47,677 nt of DNA from Cyclobacteriaceae bacterium. Lineage in GTDB: Bacteria; Bacteroidota; Bacteroidia; Cytophagales; Cyclobacteriaceae. The DNA is taken from assembly GCA_020832375.1 (NCBI GenBank), contig JAFIEW010000016.1, forward strand, positions 1 to 47,677, in the 5' to 3' direction. The notes under the pieces were generated by a model that was not told the DNA's origin, ran no database searches, and was given only the letters and a program-made list of their open reading frames with translations. A program made the position numbers and the translations under genes. Below are positions 24,407 through 32,786 of this stretch, in pieces (positions within the stretch are counted from its first letter, which is position 1; each line of letters opens with the position of its first letter).

Positions 24407-25495
24407 ATGAAAAAACAATTTCATTTTACACCTGGTCCATCAGAATTGTATCCTAGCGTAGCTTCACATATACAGACAGCATTGAAAAGCGGGGTATGTT
24501 CCATATCTCACAGATCATCGGCATTTAAAGAAATTTATGCTCATACTACGCGTATGATGAAACAGCTCATTGGCGTACCTGAAGACTACACACTGCTTTA
24601 TTTCTCTTCTTCCAATGAGATTTGGGAAAGGATTTTACAAGATTGTGTAAGTCGAGGTTCAGTACATTATGTCAATGGTGCATTTTCAAAGAAATTTTTC
24701 AGCTTTGGTATGGAATTGGGCAAGAATCCCCTTGAAATAAAAAAAGACTACGGAATTGGCTTTACAGAGAGCGATATAAGAACCTACAAGCAGCTTGAAA
24801 TGGTCAGCATCACTCAAAATGAGAGCTCAACAGGTGTCTATACAAACACTGACTTTACTAAGGCAGTAAAAACCCTCAATCCTAATGTTGTTACCGCAGT
24901 AGATGCTGTATCATCTTTTCCTTATGCTGAAAATCACTTTCCTGAAACAGACATTTTGTATTTTTCAGTGCAAAAATGCATGGGATTGCCAGCTGGACTC
25001 GCTGTCGCTGCAGTATCTCCACACGCTTTTCAAGTGGCTCAGAGTCTAGAGGAAGCGAATAAATATAATACTAGTCCCTACCATAGCTTACTTAAAATGA
25101 AGGTCATGGCCGATCAGCATCAAACTGCCGAGACACCTAATGTTTTAGGTATTTACCTACTTGGTAAAGTAGCTGAGGATATGCTCACCAAAGGCCTAAG
25201 TCAGATTCGACTGGAAACCAATCAAAAAGCGGCAATTCTTTATCAATGGATCAAAGATCATCCGGATATGGAGGCATTTGTTGATGTGAAAGAGCATGCT
25301 TCATCAACAGTGATCGTAGCCAAAAGCAAGAGGGTAGAGGAGCAGGTGAAAGCCCTTTTGGAGAAAGGTATTATAGTTGGTAAAGGTTATGGTAAATTTA
25401 AAGATCAGCATCTGCGTATTGCGAACTTCCCAGCGCATTCTAAAGAGCTCGTTTATCAAATTGTAGACACCCTAACTCCAGTAAGGGTAATCTAA
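24407..25495 (+). CDS. Class V aminotransferase, SerC-like
   Basis: 362 residues of the PLP fold type I. The start FTPGPSELYPSV and SISHRSSAFKEIYAHT match the SerC/alanine-glyoxylate aminotransferase group. DAVSSFPY provides the PLP-ring Asp, and YFSVQKCMGLPAG has the Schiff-base lysine at residue 190. Phosphoserine aminotransferase (serine biosynthesis) is the best guess, but the protein lacks the canonical HNFSAGPA N-terminus of the main SerC clade, so glyoxylate aminotransferase activity is an alternative. No serA or serB is adjacent. A modest terminator follows. Confidence 0.8.
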   Translation: MKKQFHFTPGPSELYPSVASHIQTALKSGVCSISHRSSAFKEIYAHTTRMMKQLIGVPEDYTLLYFSSSNEIWERILQDCVSRGSVHYVNGAFSKKFFSFGMELGKNPLEIKKDYGIGFTESDIRTYKQLEMVSITQNESSTGVYTNTDFTKAVKTLNPNVVTAVDAVSSFPYAENHFPETDILYFSVQKCMGLPAGLAVAAVSPHAFQVAQSLEEANKYNTSPYHSLLKMKVMADQHQTAETPNVLGIYLLGKVAEDMLTKGLSQIRLETNQKAAILYQWIKDHPDMEAFVDVKEHASSTVIVAKSKRVEEQVKALLEKGIIVGKGYGKFKDQHLRIANFPAHSKELVYQIVDTLTPVRVI

Positions 25496-25509
25496 TCATA
25501 TTCTTAATT

Positions 25510-25538
25510 AGCTATTTGACGATTTTAATAGCTTTTTT
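25510..25538 (+). terminator. Likely terminator after SerC-like gene
   Basis: AGCTATT (25510-25516), a 10-base loop, AATAGCT (25527-25533) and a run of six T. The stem is AT-rich, so strength is uncertain. Confidence 0.6.
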
Positions 25539-25575
25539 AGATGATGTTTGGTTCTATTGCAAACGCAAAAGAGAT

Positions 25576-25605
25576 TATGCTTATCCGCTTGTTTGCACCT
25601 TAAAT
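25576..25605 (-). repeat. REP-like repeat, copy B
   Basis: Read on the minus strand: ATTTAAGGTGCAAACAAG then CGGATAAGCATA. It matches 34-64 and 30858-30888 over about 30 bases with few changes. Confidence 0.65.
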
Positions 25606-25831
25606 CTCAAAGGCAGTGCTATGGTTTAAAAGTCCCGAAGACGCAATATAGTAAAGCAAAAGGTGAAGCGCCGTTATAAATAGGAAGCATGCAATTAGCT
25701 CTGAAATGGCATCATAAGGTTCCAATTTGTGTCTTTTCAAGACGTATTATCTATGCGGATAATTATAAAAAATATTTTTTTTCGAGGGATGAGGGGGTAA
25801 GAAGTTATATACAACAAAAAGCAGATATAAA

Positions 25832-26737
25832 ATGAAATCAATCCTTGTTGCTTTAGATTTTTCAGAACTCGATTATAACCTTCTGGCCTATGCGCTGAAG
25901 CTTAAAGAGATTTTTGATGTAAAAGTGATTCATTGTGTACACATAGTACCCGCTAGTTTATTCGCTGACCGCCTGAAGCATAGGTTTCCCGAACTCAACA
26001 AGCATGCTAAACAGAAAGCCATCGACCAACTAGAAGAGATAACAGCTGATATCAAAAAGGGATTAGGTGAAAAGGTTGATGTTCAAGTGCATGCAGCGGT
26101 TGGTACGGCCTCAAAGAAGATCAATGAGCTAGTTGAACAATTAGATATCAACCTTATTTTACTTGGGAAAAAGTCTACACTTCGAGGTTCGGGTGTAGTG
26201 GCGCAAAGACTTGCAAGAAAGTCAAAAGCAGACCTATTGCTTGTGCCAGAAGGTTCAAAGCCCTATTTTGAACATTTTCTTGTGCCAATAGACTTTTCTG
26301 ACCAATCAGAAAGCTTAATTATTAAAGCACATCAATTGATGTCTAAAGCTGACCCAAAGCAAACTAGTTTTCGAGTGCAGCATGTATTTAAAGTGCCTGA
26401 GGGCTATCACTATACTGGAAAGACCTTTCTTGAATTTTCTGATATTGTAAAAGAGCAAGCCATTGAATCTTTTGGTCAAGTTAAAGAAAGCATTAAGAGT
26501 TTTTCACTCAGTCACGATCAGTTGGTACTCAGTCTAGATGAAAAAAATGATGCGGCAATGGCTGTATATCATGAGGCATTGAAATCGGAGACCGACCTAA
26601 TTATGATCAATGTAAAAAGTCATAGTGCTGTAAAGCTGTGGCTAATAGGTAGCTTTGCTGAGCGATTGATTCATTTGAATAAGAAGTTTGCCTTATATAT
26701 TGCCAAAAGTCCACAAGGTAGGTCAACTGACGCTTAG
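25832..26737 (+). CDS. Tandem universal stress protein
   Basis: 301 residues made of two UspA-like domains (about 1-147 and 148-300). The first starts MKSILVALDFSELDYNLL and has LILLGKKSTLRGSGVVAQRL, an ATP-loop-like G-x2-G-x9 pattern followed by KADLLLVPE. The second starts HFLVPIDFSDQSESLI and ends LWLIGSFAERLIHLNKKFAL, where the nucleotide-loop glycines are partly lost. Usp proteins respond to stress through unknown partners. The gene is flanked by two inverted copies of CGAGGRATGA (25783-25792 and 26779-26788). It has no operon partners. Confidence 0.88.
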   Translation: MKSILVALDFSELDYNLLAYALKLKEIFDVKVIHCVHIVPASLFADRLKHRFPELNKHAKQKAIDQLEEITADIKKGLGEKVDVQVHAAVGTASKKINELVEQLDINLILLGKKSTLRGSGVVAQRLARKSKADLLLVPEGSKPYFEHFLVPIDFSDQSESLIIKAHQLMSKADPKQTSFRVQHVFKVPEGYHYTGKTFLEFSDIVKEQAIESFGQVKESIKSFSLSHDQLVLSLDEKNDAAMAVYHEALKSETDLIMINVKSHSAVKLWLIGSFAERLIHLNKKFALYIAKSPQGRSTDA

Positions 26738-26888
26738 TCTAATAGTGATTTTCCAACTGGGTGAAGTGGATACTATTCTCATCCCTCGTAGAATAATAAA
26801 AAGAAATTAGCAGATACAAATAATGCTACTTTGTTATGCGCTAATTGGTTGAATATGAGATTGAATCGAGGGTATAGCTGGCTTTTGC

Positions 26889-26930
26889 TTGCAATGATCC
26901 ATTAAGTTTTCGTATTTTTGACTACATTTG
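26889..26930 (+). promoter_or_regulatory. Predicted accA promoter(s)
   Basis: TTG (26889-26891), 21-bp spacer, TATTTTTG (26913-26920). A second -7-type box, TACATTTG, lies at 26923-26930. The start codon is at 26954. Confidence 0.7.
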
Positions 26931-26953
26931 TGTTTCAAAAACTATAAACACGT

Positions 26954-27901
26954 ATGCATTTAGAATTTGAAAAGCCAATTGTAGCATTGGAAGAGAAACT
27001 TGCTGCGATGCAAGATTTAGCCCATACAAGCAATGTAGATGTGAGTGATGCAATAAAAAAACTTGAAGATAAAATCAAAGATCTCAAAAAAGAGACCTTT
27101 AATAATTTGACGCGCTGGCAGCGAGTTCAACTTTCTAGACACCCTGAGCGTCCTTATGCCTTGGATTATATCTATGAGATTACAGATGATTTTATAGAGC
27201 TGCATGGCGATAGGACGGTGAAGGATGATAAAGCTATGATTGGTGGATTTGGTACCGTATCGGGTCAAACCTTCATGTTTATTGGTCAGCAGAAAGGTAG
27301 AAATACAAAGCAACGACAAATGCGAAACTTTGGGATGCCTAATCCTGAAGGCTATCGTAAAGCGCTGCGCCTAATGAAAATGGCTGAAAAATTCAATAAG
27401 CCTATTGTAACCTTGATCGATACTCCTGGGGCTTTTCCTGGTTTGGAAGCTGAAGAAAGAGGGCAAGGGGAAGCCATTGCTAGAAACCTGAAGGAAATGT
27501 TTGGCCTTACCGTACCAGTAATTTGTATTATTATCGGTGAGGGTGCATCGGGAGGGGCTTTGGGTATTGCCATTGGAGATAGAGTGCTTATGATGGAAAA
27601 TACCTGGTATTCTGTAATTTCACCGGAGTCATGTTCGTCTATTCTTTGGAGATCCTGGGATTATAAAGAGCAGGCTGCAGAAGCACTTAAGCTAACTGCG
27701 AAGGATATGTTAGCGAATCAGATGATTGATGGCATTATTACTGAGCCGCTTGGTGGTGCTCACGTAAATTTGAAAGAAGCCGCTCGGACACTTAAGGAAA
27801 CTATTTTGAAGGAATATAAGTCACTTTCTAAACTAAAAGTAGATAAACTCAAATCTGAACGAATTGATAAATTCTGCAAGATGGGAGTGGTAACCGAATA
27901 A
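26954..27901 (+). CDS. accA: Acetyl-CoA carboxylase carboxyltransferase alpha
   Basis: 315 residues, the usual length. AccA with AccD transfers the carboxyl group from biotin to acetyl-CoA, the first step of fatty acid synthesis. Landmarks: N-terminal helix [74 protein letters not shown], and [18 protein letters not shown] forming the oxyanion-holding crotonase-like core. It is a single-gene unit with its own promoter and terminator. accB, accC and accD are elsewhere. Confidence 0.96.
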   Translation: MHLEFEKPIVALEEKLAAMQDLAHTSNVDVSDAIKKLEDKIKDLKKETFNNLTRWQRVQLSRHPERPYALDYIYEITDDFIELHGDRTVKDDKAMIGGFGTVSGQTFMFIGQQKGRNTKQRQMRNFGMPNPEGYRKALRLMKMAEKFNKPIVTLIDTPGAFPGLEAEERGQGEAIARNLKEMFGLTVPVICIIIGEGASGGALGIAIGDRVLMMENTWYSVISPESCSSILWRSWDYKEQAAEALKLTAKDMLANQMIDGIITEPLGGAHVNLKEAARTLKETILKEYKSLSKLKVDKLKSERIDKFCKMGVVTE

Positions 27902-27902
27902 T

Positions 27903-27931
27903 AAAAAGGAGTCGTAATAGACTCCTTTTTT
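27903..27931 (+). terminator. Rho-independent terminator after accA
   Basis: AAAAAGGAGTC, loop GTAATA, GACTCCTTTTTT, two bases past the stop codon. The A-run on the left gives it some activity in both directions. Confidence 0.92.
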
Positions 27932-28065
27932 GTTTACAGCTCGTTTTAGATGCTTGTCTAATTTCTTAAAGATATAAGCTAAAAGAATTTAAGCGATCTA
28001 TGATCTATCCATTGGGTTGTAAGATGATTTTTTTGAAAAGTTTATCAAGGCATTCTTATCACTTA

Positions 28066-28358
28066 GGGCATGCTTAAAAACAGCTAAATTGTTGATAAAT
28101 AAATCATAAGACTTATACTTTATTTATTTGAGTGCTCAGTTTTTATTGAAAAATAGTGAAAATGCTTGCGCTAAAATGTATGAGATTGGCATTTTGTAGC
28201 TTAGCCCCAAGCATTATCGTGATTTGTGAATCGTAAGCGGTATTTATTTTAAAAAAGCTTAAAATAAGCTTTTTTAAAATTATCATTTTTCCGTTAGTTA
28301 AAACAAGCGAAGCTAGTGCCTCCCCGATGTACCGATCTATCGGGAAGGCTTTTTAAGC
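28066..28358 (+). mobile_element. MITE-like element, third copy with terminator-like right end
   Basis: The left end GGGCATGCTTAAAAACAGC and most of the interior align with the 300-bp copy, including the stem AATGCTTG (28161-28168)/CAAGCATT (28208-28215) and GTAGCTTAGCCCCAAGC. The last bases of the right end (AAGCC) are missing and no target duplication is visible (left flank TCACTTA). The right part instead forms a strong hairpin (28318-28350). It ends 9 bases before the menB stop codon. Confidence 0.75.
28318..28355 (+). terminator. Terminator-like hairpin in MITE copy 3
   Basis: GCCTCCCCGAT, loop GTACCGATCT, ATCGGGAAGGC then TTTTT; 10 of 11 positions pair. It reads on the plus strand, away from accA and towards menB, so it may block plus-strand transcripts from running antisense into menB. 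Confidence 0.7.
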
Positions 28359-28367
28359 TGAAACGAA

Positions 28368-29210
28368 TTATAGCGATAGCCACGGAAATTTTGAAAAATC
28401 AGGTTTACGCTTTTCTAGAAATGCGTTTCTTCCTTCTTCGGCTTCTTCTGTCATGTAAGCTAGGCGTGTCGCTTCACCGGCGAAAACTTGTTGTCCTACT
28501 AGACCATCGTCAGTGAGGTTGAAAGCAAATTTGATCATTCTTATTGCTGTTGGGCTTTTGGCTAAAATTTCTTGCCCCCATTGGTAGGCTGTATTTTCTA
28601 GATCAGCATGGGGTACTACGGCATTGACCATCCCCATTTCGAAGGCCTCTTGAGCAGAGTAATTTCTTCCAAGAAAAAATATCTCACGTGCGCGCTTTTG
28701 CCCAACTTGTTTGGCTAAATAGGCAGATCCATAGCCACCGTCAAAGCTCGCTACATCCGCATCTGTCTGTTTGAAGATAGCATGCTCCTTACTTGCTAAG
28801 GTCATGTCACAAACTACGTGAAGGCTATGTCCTCCACCTACAGCCCATCCAGGAACAACGCATATTACTACCTTACTCATAGTGCGGATAAGTCTTTGGA
28901 TATCTAACACATTGAGTCGCTGTACACCATCCTCACCTTCATAGCCTCGCTTTCCTCTTACTTTTTGGTCACCGCCAGAGCAAAAGGCATAAATACCATC
29001 TTTTGCAGGCCCTTCGCCACTCAATAAAACAACTCCAATAGCGGTGTCTTCTCTTGCTATGATAAGCGCTTCTTCAAGTTCGGCAAGTGTTTTAGGGCGG
29101 AAGGCATTGCGGATCTCAGGTCTATTGAAAGCAATCCGAGCTATTCCATTACACTTTTTGAAGGTGATATCTTCATACTCTTTTACGGTAGTCCAATTCG
29201 GTGTACTCAT
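28368..29210 (-). CDS. menB: 1,4-dihydroxy-2-naphthoyl-CoA synthase
   Basis: A crotonase-fold enzyme of menaquinone biosynthesis that closes the second ring of O-succinylbenzoyl-CoA. Signatures: ITFKKCNGIARIAFNRPEIRN (shown in part), FCSGGDQKVRG for the oxyanion hole, VVPGWAVGGGHSLHVVCD, the conserved SFDGGYGSAYLAKQVG loop typical of MenB, and the FPWLSL C-terminus. ATG 29210 (MSTPNWTTVKEYEDI) is chosen; upstream in-frame codons (to 29306) overlap ftsE and lack family similarity. 280 residues is normal. It follows ftsE by 40 bases, so it is probably in the same transcript. Other men genes are elsewhere. Confidence 0.95.
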   Translation of the reverse strand: MSTPNWTTVKEYEDITFKKCNGIARIAFNRPEIRNAFRPKTLAELEEALIIAREDTAIGVVLLSGEGPAKDGIYAFCSGGDQKVRGKRGYEGEDGVQRLNVLDIQRLIRTMSKVVICVVPGWAVGGGHSLHVVCDMTLASKEHAIFKQTDADVASFDGGYGSAYLAKQVGQKRAREIFFLGRNYSAQEAFEMGMVNAVVPHADLENTAYQWGQEILAKSPTAIRMIKFAFNLTDDGLVGQQVFAGEATRLAYMTEEAEEGRNAFLEKRKPDFSKFPWLSL

Positions 29211-29250
29211 TGAATGATAGATTATGTTTGTTGAATTATCTTTATAGTTG

Positions 29251-29961
29251 TTAGTATCTGTCTTGCAGCTCAAAGGTATCTTCTTCGCTATCGAGCAGCT
29301 TTCCATCGATGCATTTGAGAACCCTCGCAGGGTGGTTAGCTATCAAATTATGATTGTGCGTAGCCATAAGAATGGCGGTACCGCTATTGTTAATTTCCTC
29401 AAAGAGCTCAAAAATTCCCTCGGATACATTAGGATCTAAATTTCCTGTAGGTTCATCGGCTATGATGAGCGAGGGTTCATTGAGTAGCGATCGGGCAATG
29501 ACGATACGTTGTTGTTCTCCTCCACTAAGTTGATGTGGCATTTTTGATCCAGAGGTACCTAGGCCCACCCGCATCAGTACCTCAGCAATGCGCTTCTTCA
29601 TTTTCGAGGCCTCTTTCCAACCCGTCGCTTCCATCACGAAAACAAGATTTTCATTGACTGTGCGATCGGGGAATAACTGAAAGTCTTGAAAAATGATACC
29701 CAGCTTTCTTCTTAGAAAAGGCACTTGTGCTCTTTGAATACCATTCAGATCGAAACCACATACCTGCGCCTTTCCTTGCCTTAATTCAAGGTCTGAATAA
29801 ATGGTTTTGAGCAATGAAGATTTGCCACTTCCAGTTCTCCCTACTAAAAAACAAAATTCACCCTTACGAATACTGAAGTTGATGTCGCTCAGTACTAGGT
29901 GGTTTTCTTGGAAGATAGAAGCATTTTCAAAAATGACGATCGCATCTTCTTTTTCAATCAT
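29251..29961 (-). CDS. ftsE: FtsE-like ABC transporter ATPase
   Basis: 236 residues. Walker A GRTGSGKSS near residue 41, Q-loop IIFQDFQLFPDRTVNENL, signature LSGGEQQRIVIARS, Walker [13 protein letters not shown], and H-loop ATHNHNLI. The FPDRTVNENLVFVM segment fits FtsE best; with FtsX it controls peptidoglycan hydrolases (through EnvC-type activators) at division. FtsX is not adjacent here, as I would expect in many Bacteroidota. The gene overlaps the small upstream gene by 4 bases (ATGA) and precedes menB. An EnvC-like protein is encoded at 18528, which fits the FtsEX-EnvC scheme. Confidence 0.88.
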   Translation of the reverse strand: MIEKEDAIVIFENASIFQENHLVLSDINFSIRKGEFCFLVGRTGSGKSSLLKTIYSDLELRQGKAQVCGFDLNGIQRAQVPFLRRKLGIIFQDFQLFPDRTVNENLVFVMEATGWKEASKMKKRIAEVLMRVGLGTSGSKMPHQLSGGEQQRIVIARSLLNEPSLIIADEPTGNLDPNVSEGIFELFEEINNSGTAILMATHNHNLIANHPARVLKCIDGKLLDSEEDTFELQDRY

Positions 29962-30161
29962 AGCTCTACCTTTTGCAGTTTACCGAAGGGCAATTCATCA
30001 ATTAATTCCCTCATTTGCTCCTCTTTGCCTTTCAAACCGTATTTGTCCATGTTTTTAAGCGGACGATCCGCTCTAAAATAGGCTACAAGTACGAAGTTTT
30101 CATCTCTCAGCTGAATATAATCAGGTATTTTCGCTTTTCCTTTTACTTTGATGATGTACAT
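29958..30161 (-). CDS. Small conserved protein upstream of ftsE (67 aa)
   Basis: 67 residues, no signal or membrane helix. The sequence begins MYIIKVKGKAKIPDYIQLRD and continues with FVLVAYFRADRPLKNMDKYG, a beta-rich start, then a helical end EEQMRELIDELPFGKLQKVEL (last part only partly quoted as DELPFGKLQKVEL). It overlaps ftsE by 4 bases, which is strong evidence that it is translated and functionally tied to it. I do not recognise a domain. Confidence 0.75.
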   Translation of the reverse strand: MYIIKVKGKAKIPDYIQLRDENFVLVAYFRADRPLKNMDKYGLKGKEEQMRELIDELPFGKLQKVEL

Positions 30162-30411
30162 GATTCATTTTTTTTGTGAAGATAGCGGATTGTTACAACT
30201 GTAGAAAGGCGAGCGATTAAAATTTAAGCTTTCTATCGATTACTTATTGCTATTAAAAGAGCTATGAGTCTAATACCAAAAGAAACTCTTTATCACTTTT
30301 TGTGTTTCGTTCGCCAAGTTTTTCTTTTGCGTGGGATGTGGATAGTAGCTAGTTTACTACTAAAATTGGGTAATTGGTCGCTATTCGGCCTGTCGTTTTA
30401 AATCATTAATT

Positions 30412-30429
30412 TTATGCTTATCCGCATAA
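30412..30429. repeat. REP-like hairpin
   Basis: TTATGC-TTATCC-GCATAA: 6-bp arms, 6-base loop. It contains the same TTATCCGC core as copy B. Confidence 0.55.
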
Positions 30430-30516
30430 CGACATAATTAAAATACACCTTGAAAAGACACAATGTGTTACATTGTTACATCTTTTCTAGGTTAAGTCAT
30501 GCTTTCTATTTCTCAC

Positions 30517-30589
30517 AGGGCTTTACCCTTTCTCACATGGCTTCTCCTTGTGCTTTGTTATATAGCGCCTTCAGCGCTTTTAAAACATT
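30517..30589 (+). repeat. Two-hairpin REP-like element
   Basis: AGGG-CTTTA-CCCT (30517-30529) and AGCGC-CTTCA-GCGCT (30564-30578), followed by TTTTAAAAC. The right part, 30570-30586, is identical to bases 1-17 of the window. The layout (a hairpin built on agggc...gccct, then one built on gcgc) resembles repeats that accompany IS200-type transposases in Bacteroidota. Confidence 0.6.
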
Positions 30590-30823
30590 GTATTTTATGC
30601 CTACCCGCAAAATTGTAGATATCACTTTACAAAAAGCTAGGCAAAGCCTCAAGACAAATCGGAATCATTGTGTAAAGCATTGAGCGACATTGTGTAATTT
30701 TATAGGCCACAGAGTAGCACCAATGTTAGCATAGTGGATCACAGAGTAAAATAATCCGTGTTAACTTAAGTTAATTGATTTAGACGAAATTCATTACTTG
30801 ATGACAAAACAGCTCAGTTCTGT

Positions 30824-30890
30824 AAACTAGCGGATAAACATATTGTATTTCCTTTAAAATTTAAGGTGCAAATTAGCGGATAAGCATATT
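30824..30890 (+). repeat. REP-like repeat, copy C, partly tandem
   Basis: AAACTAGCGGATAAACATATT (in part, 30824-30844) and AAATTAGCGGATAAGCATATT (in part, 30870-30890) are near-identical units 46 bases apart. The second is preceded by AATTTAAGGTGC as in the copies at 34 and 25605. Confidence 0.65.
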
Positions 30891-31332
30891 AATTTAAGAG
30901 ATAGTAGGCTAGTATGAGCCAGATAGCCATTTACTTAGAATGGTGAGTAGTTAAGGCAGAAGAAATCCATATTGAAGCCAATGATGGTGGGTGATTTAGA
31001 AAACAGTCAAAAGTTTGATGATGATCTATATAATCCTTTCTTCTAGTTGTCATGCGATCATAGTTGGTTTACACGCCTAATATTAATAGTACCTCCTTTA
31101 ATAGGCTTTGAAACTGATATAAATCGCGCACTATCCAAATGTAAGATGCTTGCCATAGTTGGTTGTGGTTCTGCTGCGTTCTCATTCCAACTAGAAAAAC
31201 TTTTTTTATTTCCTGAATGATAATACAATCCGCTTTGCTTTTTGCTAAAATAGAACGATTTTTGCATGATTAAACCCAATACTAAATTTTTAGACACCCT
31301 ATCCGTTTGGTGTATCATTGACAAAGCAATAT

Positions 31333-32550
31333 ATGTTCGAAATTCACCATAAAAATAAGTTGGTTGCTGGCATCACATCCTCAAATACAAATTTGGATGC
31401 TCATTTTATTTTACCAAAACTGTATAAGAAACCTACCGAAAAGTCAGCCTTATTCATAGGTCTGATTATTTTTGGTTTATGTCTTTTGCAGCTAGATAAA
31501 TCATACGCGCAACAATTTGCTACAGGCAAGCTAGGTTATAACGCTGATTTTTATGCAAAAAATGATCAAGTAATAGAGGACGATTTAGAAGAAGATAATA
31601 TTGAATCTTCCGAAGTATTTATGTCCACAAATAGTGAAAGTATAGCGCCGTTTTGGTTTAAAGAGAATACTACAAAGCCAAAGCAATATGACTTGAAGTA
31701 CTTGAATGATAGTCAGAGGATTGCTGTGCCTCGTATGAATGAAACTTTCTGGAAAACCCAGATTGCCACACGGACACCCATACCGCTAGAAAGACAAAAA
31801 TACGTAGAATTAGATGAGAATGTATTTTTATACTCCAATTGGCTTGATGAGCATGATCACTATGCCACTTGGGATACAAAAGCGGTTAATCCTTATGGCT
31901 TTGATGGTCGGCAGTTTAAAGACACTTTAAACATTCAGCTATTTGATCCTAATGATGAGGCTAGTTTCAGTATGCCGGTAGATTCTAGAGATGTGACGAG
32001 TTATTTTGGAATGAGGCGCATGACTTGGCATTATGGAGCCGACATAAGAGTAAAGCATGGTAGCGAGATAAAAGCTGCATTTGACGGAGTTGTTAGAATA
32101 GCAAAATATAACAGAGGTGGCTATGGTTACTATATCATGTTAAGACATGCTAACGGTTCTGAGACACTATATGGCCACTTGTCTGCCTTTAATGTATCAG
32201 TTGGTGATGAAGTAAAGGCGGGTGATGTCATTGGCTTCGGAGGGAGTACTGGAAGAAGTACGGGCCCTCATCTTCACTTTGAAATACGTTATCTAGGTAA
32301 TGCACTAAATCCACATGACATTTTTGACTTTCGTAAAGGAGAAATCATAAGTGCTGACATAACGATAAGCCCGGATAGTTTTGCCTATCTTCATGAGGCT
32401 TACAAGATTCGATATCACAAAATCCGCAGGGGTGATAGCCTTTCAAGAATCGCCAGGCAATATGGTACTTCTGTAAATACTATCTGCAGACTTAATGGTA
32501 TATCTCCTAATACGACCATTTACCCTGGACGATCGATCAGGATAAAATAA
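31333..32550 (+). CDS. M23 metallopeptidase with LysM domain
   Basis: 405 residues. A hydrophobic helix (SALFIGLIIFGLCLLQL, about residues 38-56, then SYAQQ) acts as signal or anchor after an unusually long N-terminal stretch of some 35 residues. The M23 domain (about 215-325) has intact zinc ligands: WHYGADIRV (H-x3-D) and GPHLHFEIRY (H-x-H). A C-terminal LysM (HKIRRGDSLSRIARQYGTS) binds peptidoglycan. It should cut peptide cross-links in the periplasm. ATG 31333 is used because the TTG five codons upstream has no support; a start nearer to the helix is possible. bshB1 follows by 236 bases. Confidence 0.88.
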   Translation: MFEIHHKNKLVAGITSSNTNLDAHFILPKLYKKPTEKSALFIGLIIFGLCLLQLDKSYAQQFATGKLGYNADFYAKNDQVIEDDLEEDNIESSEVFMSTNSESIAPFWFKENTTKPKQYDLKYLNDSQRIAVPRMNETFWKTQIATRTPIPLERQKYVELDENVFLYSNWLDEHDHYATWDTKAVNPYGFDGRQFKDTLNIQLFDPNDEASFSMPVDSRDVTSYFGMRRMTWHYGADIRVKHGSEIKAAFDGVVRIAKYNRGGYGYYIMLRHANGSETLYGHLSAFNVSVGDEVKAGDVIGFGGSTGRSTGPHLHFEIRYLGNALNPHDIFDFRKGEIISADITISPDSFAYLHEAYKIRYHKIRRGDSLSRIARQYGTSVNTICRLNGISPNTTIYPGRSIRIK

Positions 32551-32786
32551 TCGCTTCTTCGTTGATAAGATAGTGTTTTTTGAGGTGCTTTGTTCATCAT
32601 AAAACAAAGATTACTGTATTTTCAAAATGCTATCCCATTTTGCGAAAGCTTGGTAGCACTCATGGGGTATTTAATTCGGATTTGAGGCAATCTATCGGGT
32701 TAATCTTGATTTATTGTGCAGCTACTTATTTCTTAGGCCGACAATAATTTGGCTTTAATTCTTACTTTTATTCAAATACAATACTG

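Larger units (their letters stand above)
25496..25831. other. Intergenic region before the Usp gene
   Basis: About 335 bases: terminator, a minus-strand REP-like copy (25576-25605), the related ATGCGGATAA (25753-25762) and a CGAGGRATGA motif (25783-25792). No gene. Confidence 0.6.
27902..28367. other. Intergenic region between accA and menB
   Basis: About 465 bases between convergent genes, filled by the accA terminator and, from 28066, the third MITE-like copy. No gene is seen between 27932 and 28065. Confidence 0.65.
30162..31332. other. Long intergenic region with REP-like repeats
   Basis: About 1.17 kb between divergent genes. It holds a cluster of REP-like units (30412-30429, 30517-30589, 30824-30890) and otherwise AT-rich sequence. 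The open frames inside (30450-30683 plus, 31058-31324 minus) look accidental; the second is discussed under rejected items. Confidence 0.6.

Noticed and set aside
28316-28516. Plus-strand frame opposite the menB 3' end
   Set aside because: It starts in the terminator-like hairpin of the third MITE copy and continues antisense to menB; no family features.
30450-30683. Plus-strand frame of 77 codons
   Set aside because: It runs across the REP-like hairpins, so the coding reading is an artefact of repeat sequence.
31270-31312. TTTTTAGACACCCTA as an end of the MITE-like family
   Set aside because: It resembles the GGGTGTGTTTAAAA end only over about ten bases; no second end, interior similarity or target duplication was found.
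31058-31324. Minus-strand frame of 88 codons divergent from the M23 gene
   Set aside because: It lacks a recognisable domain, a start with ribosome-binding sequence and a promoter, and lies in a repeat-bearing intergenic region. It may be chance, although its composition is not absurd.
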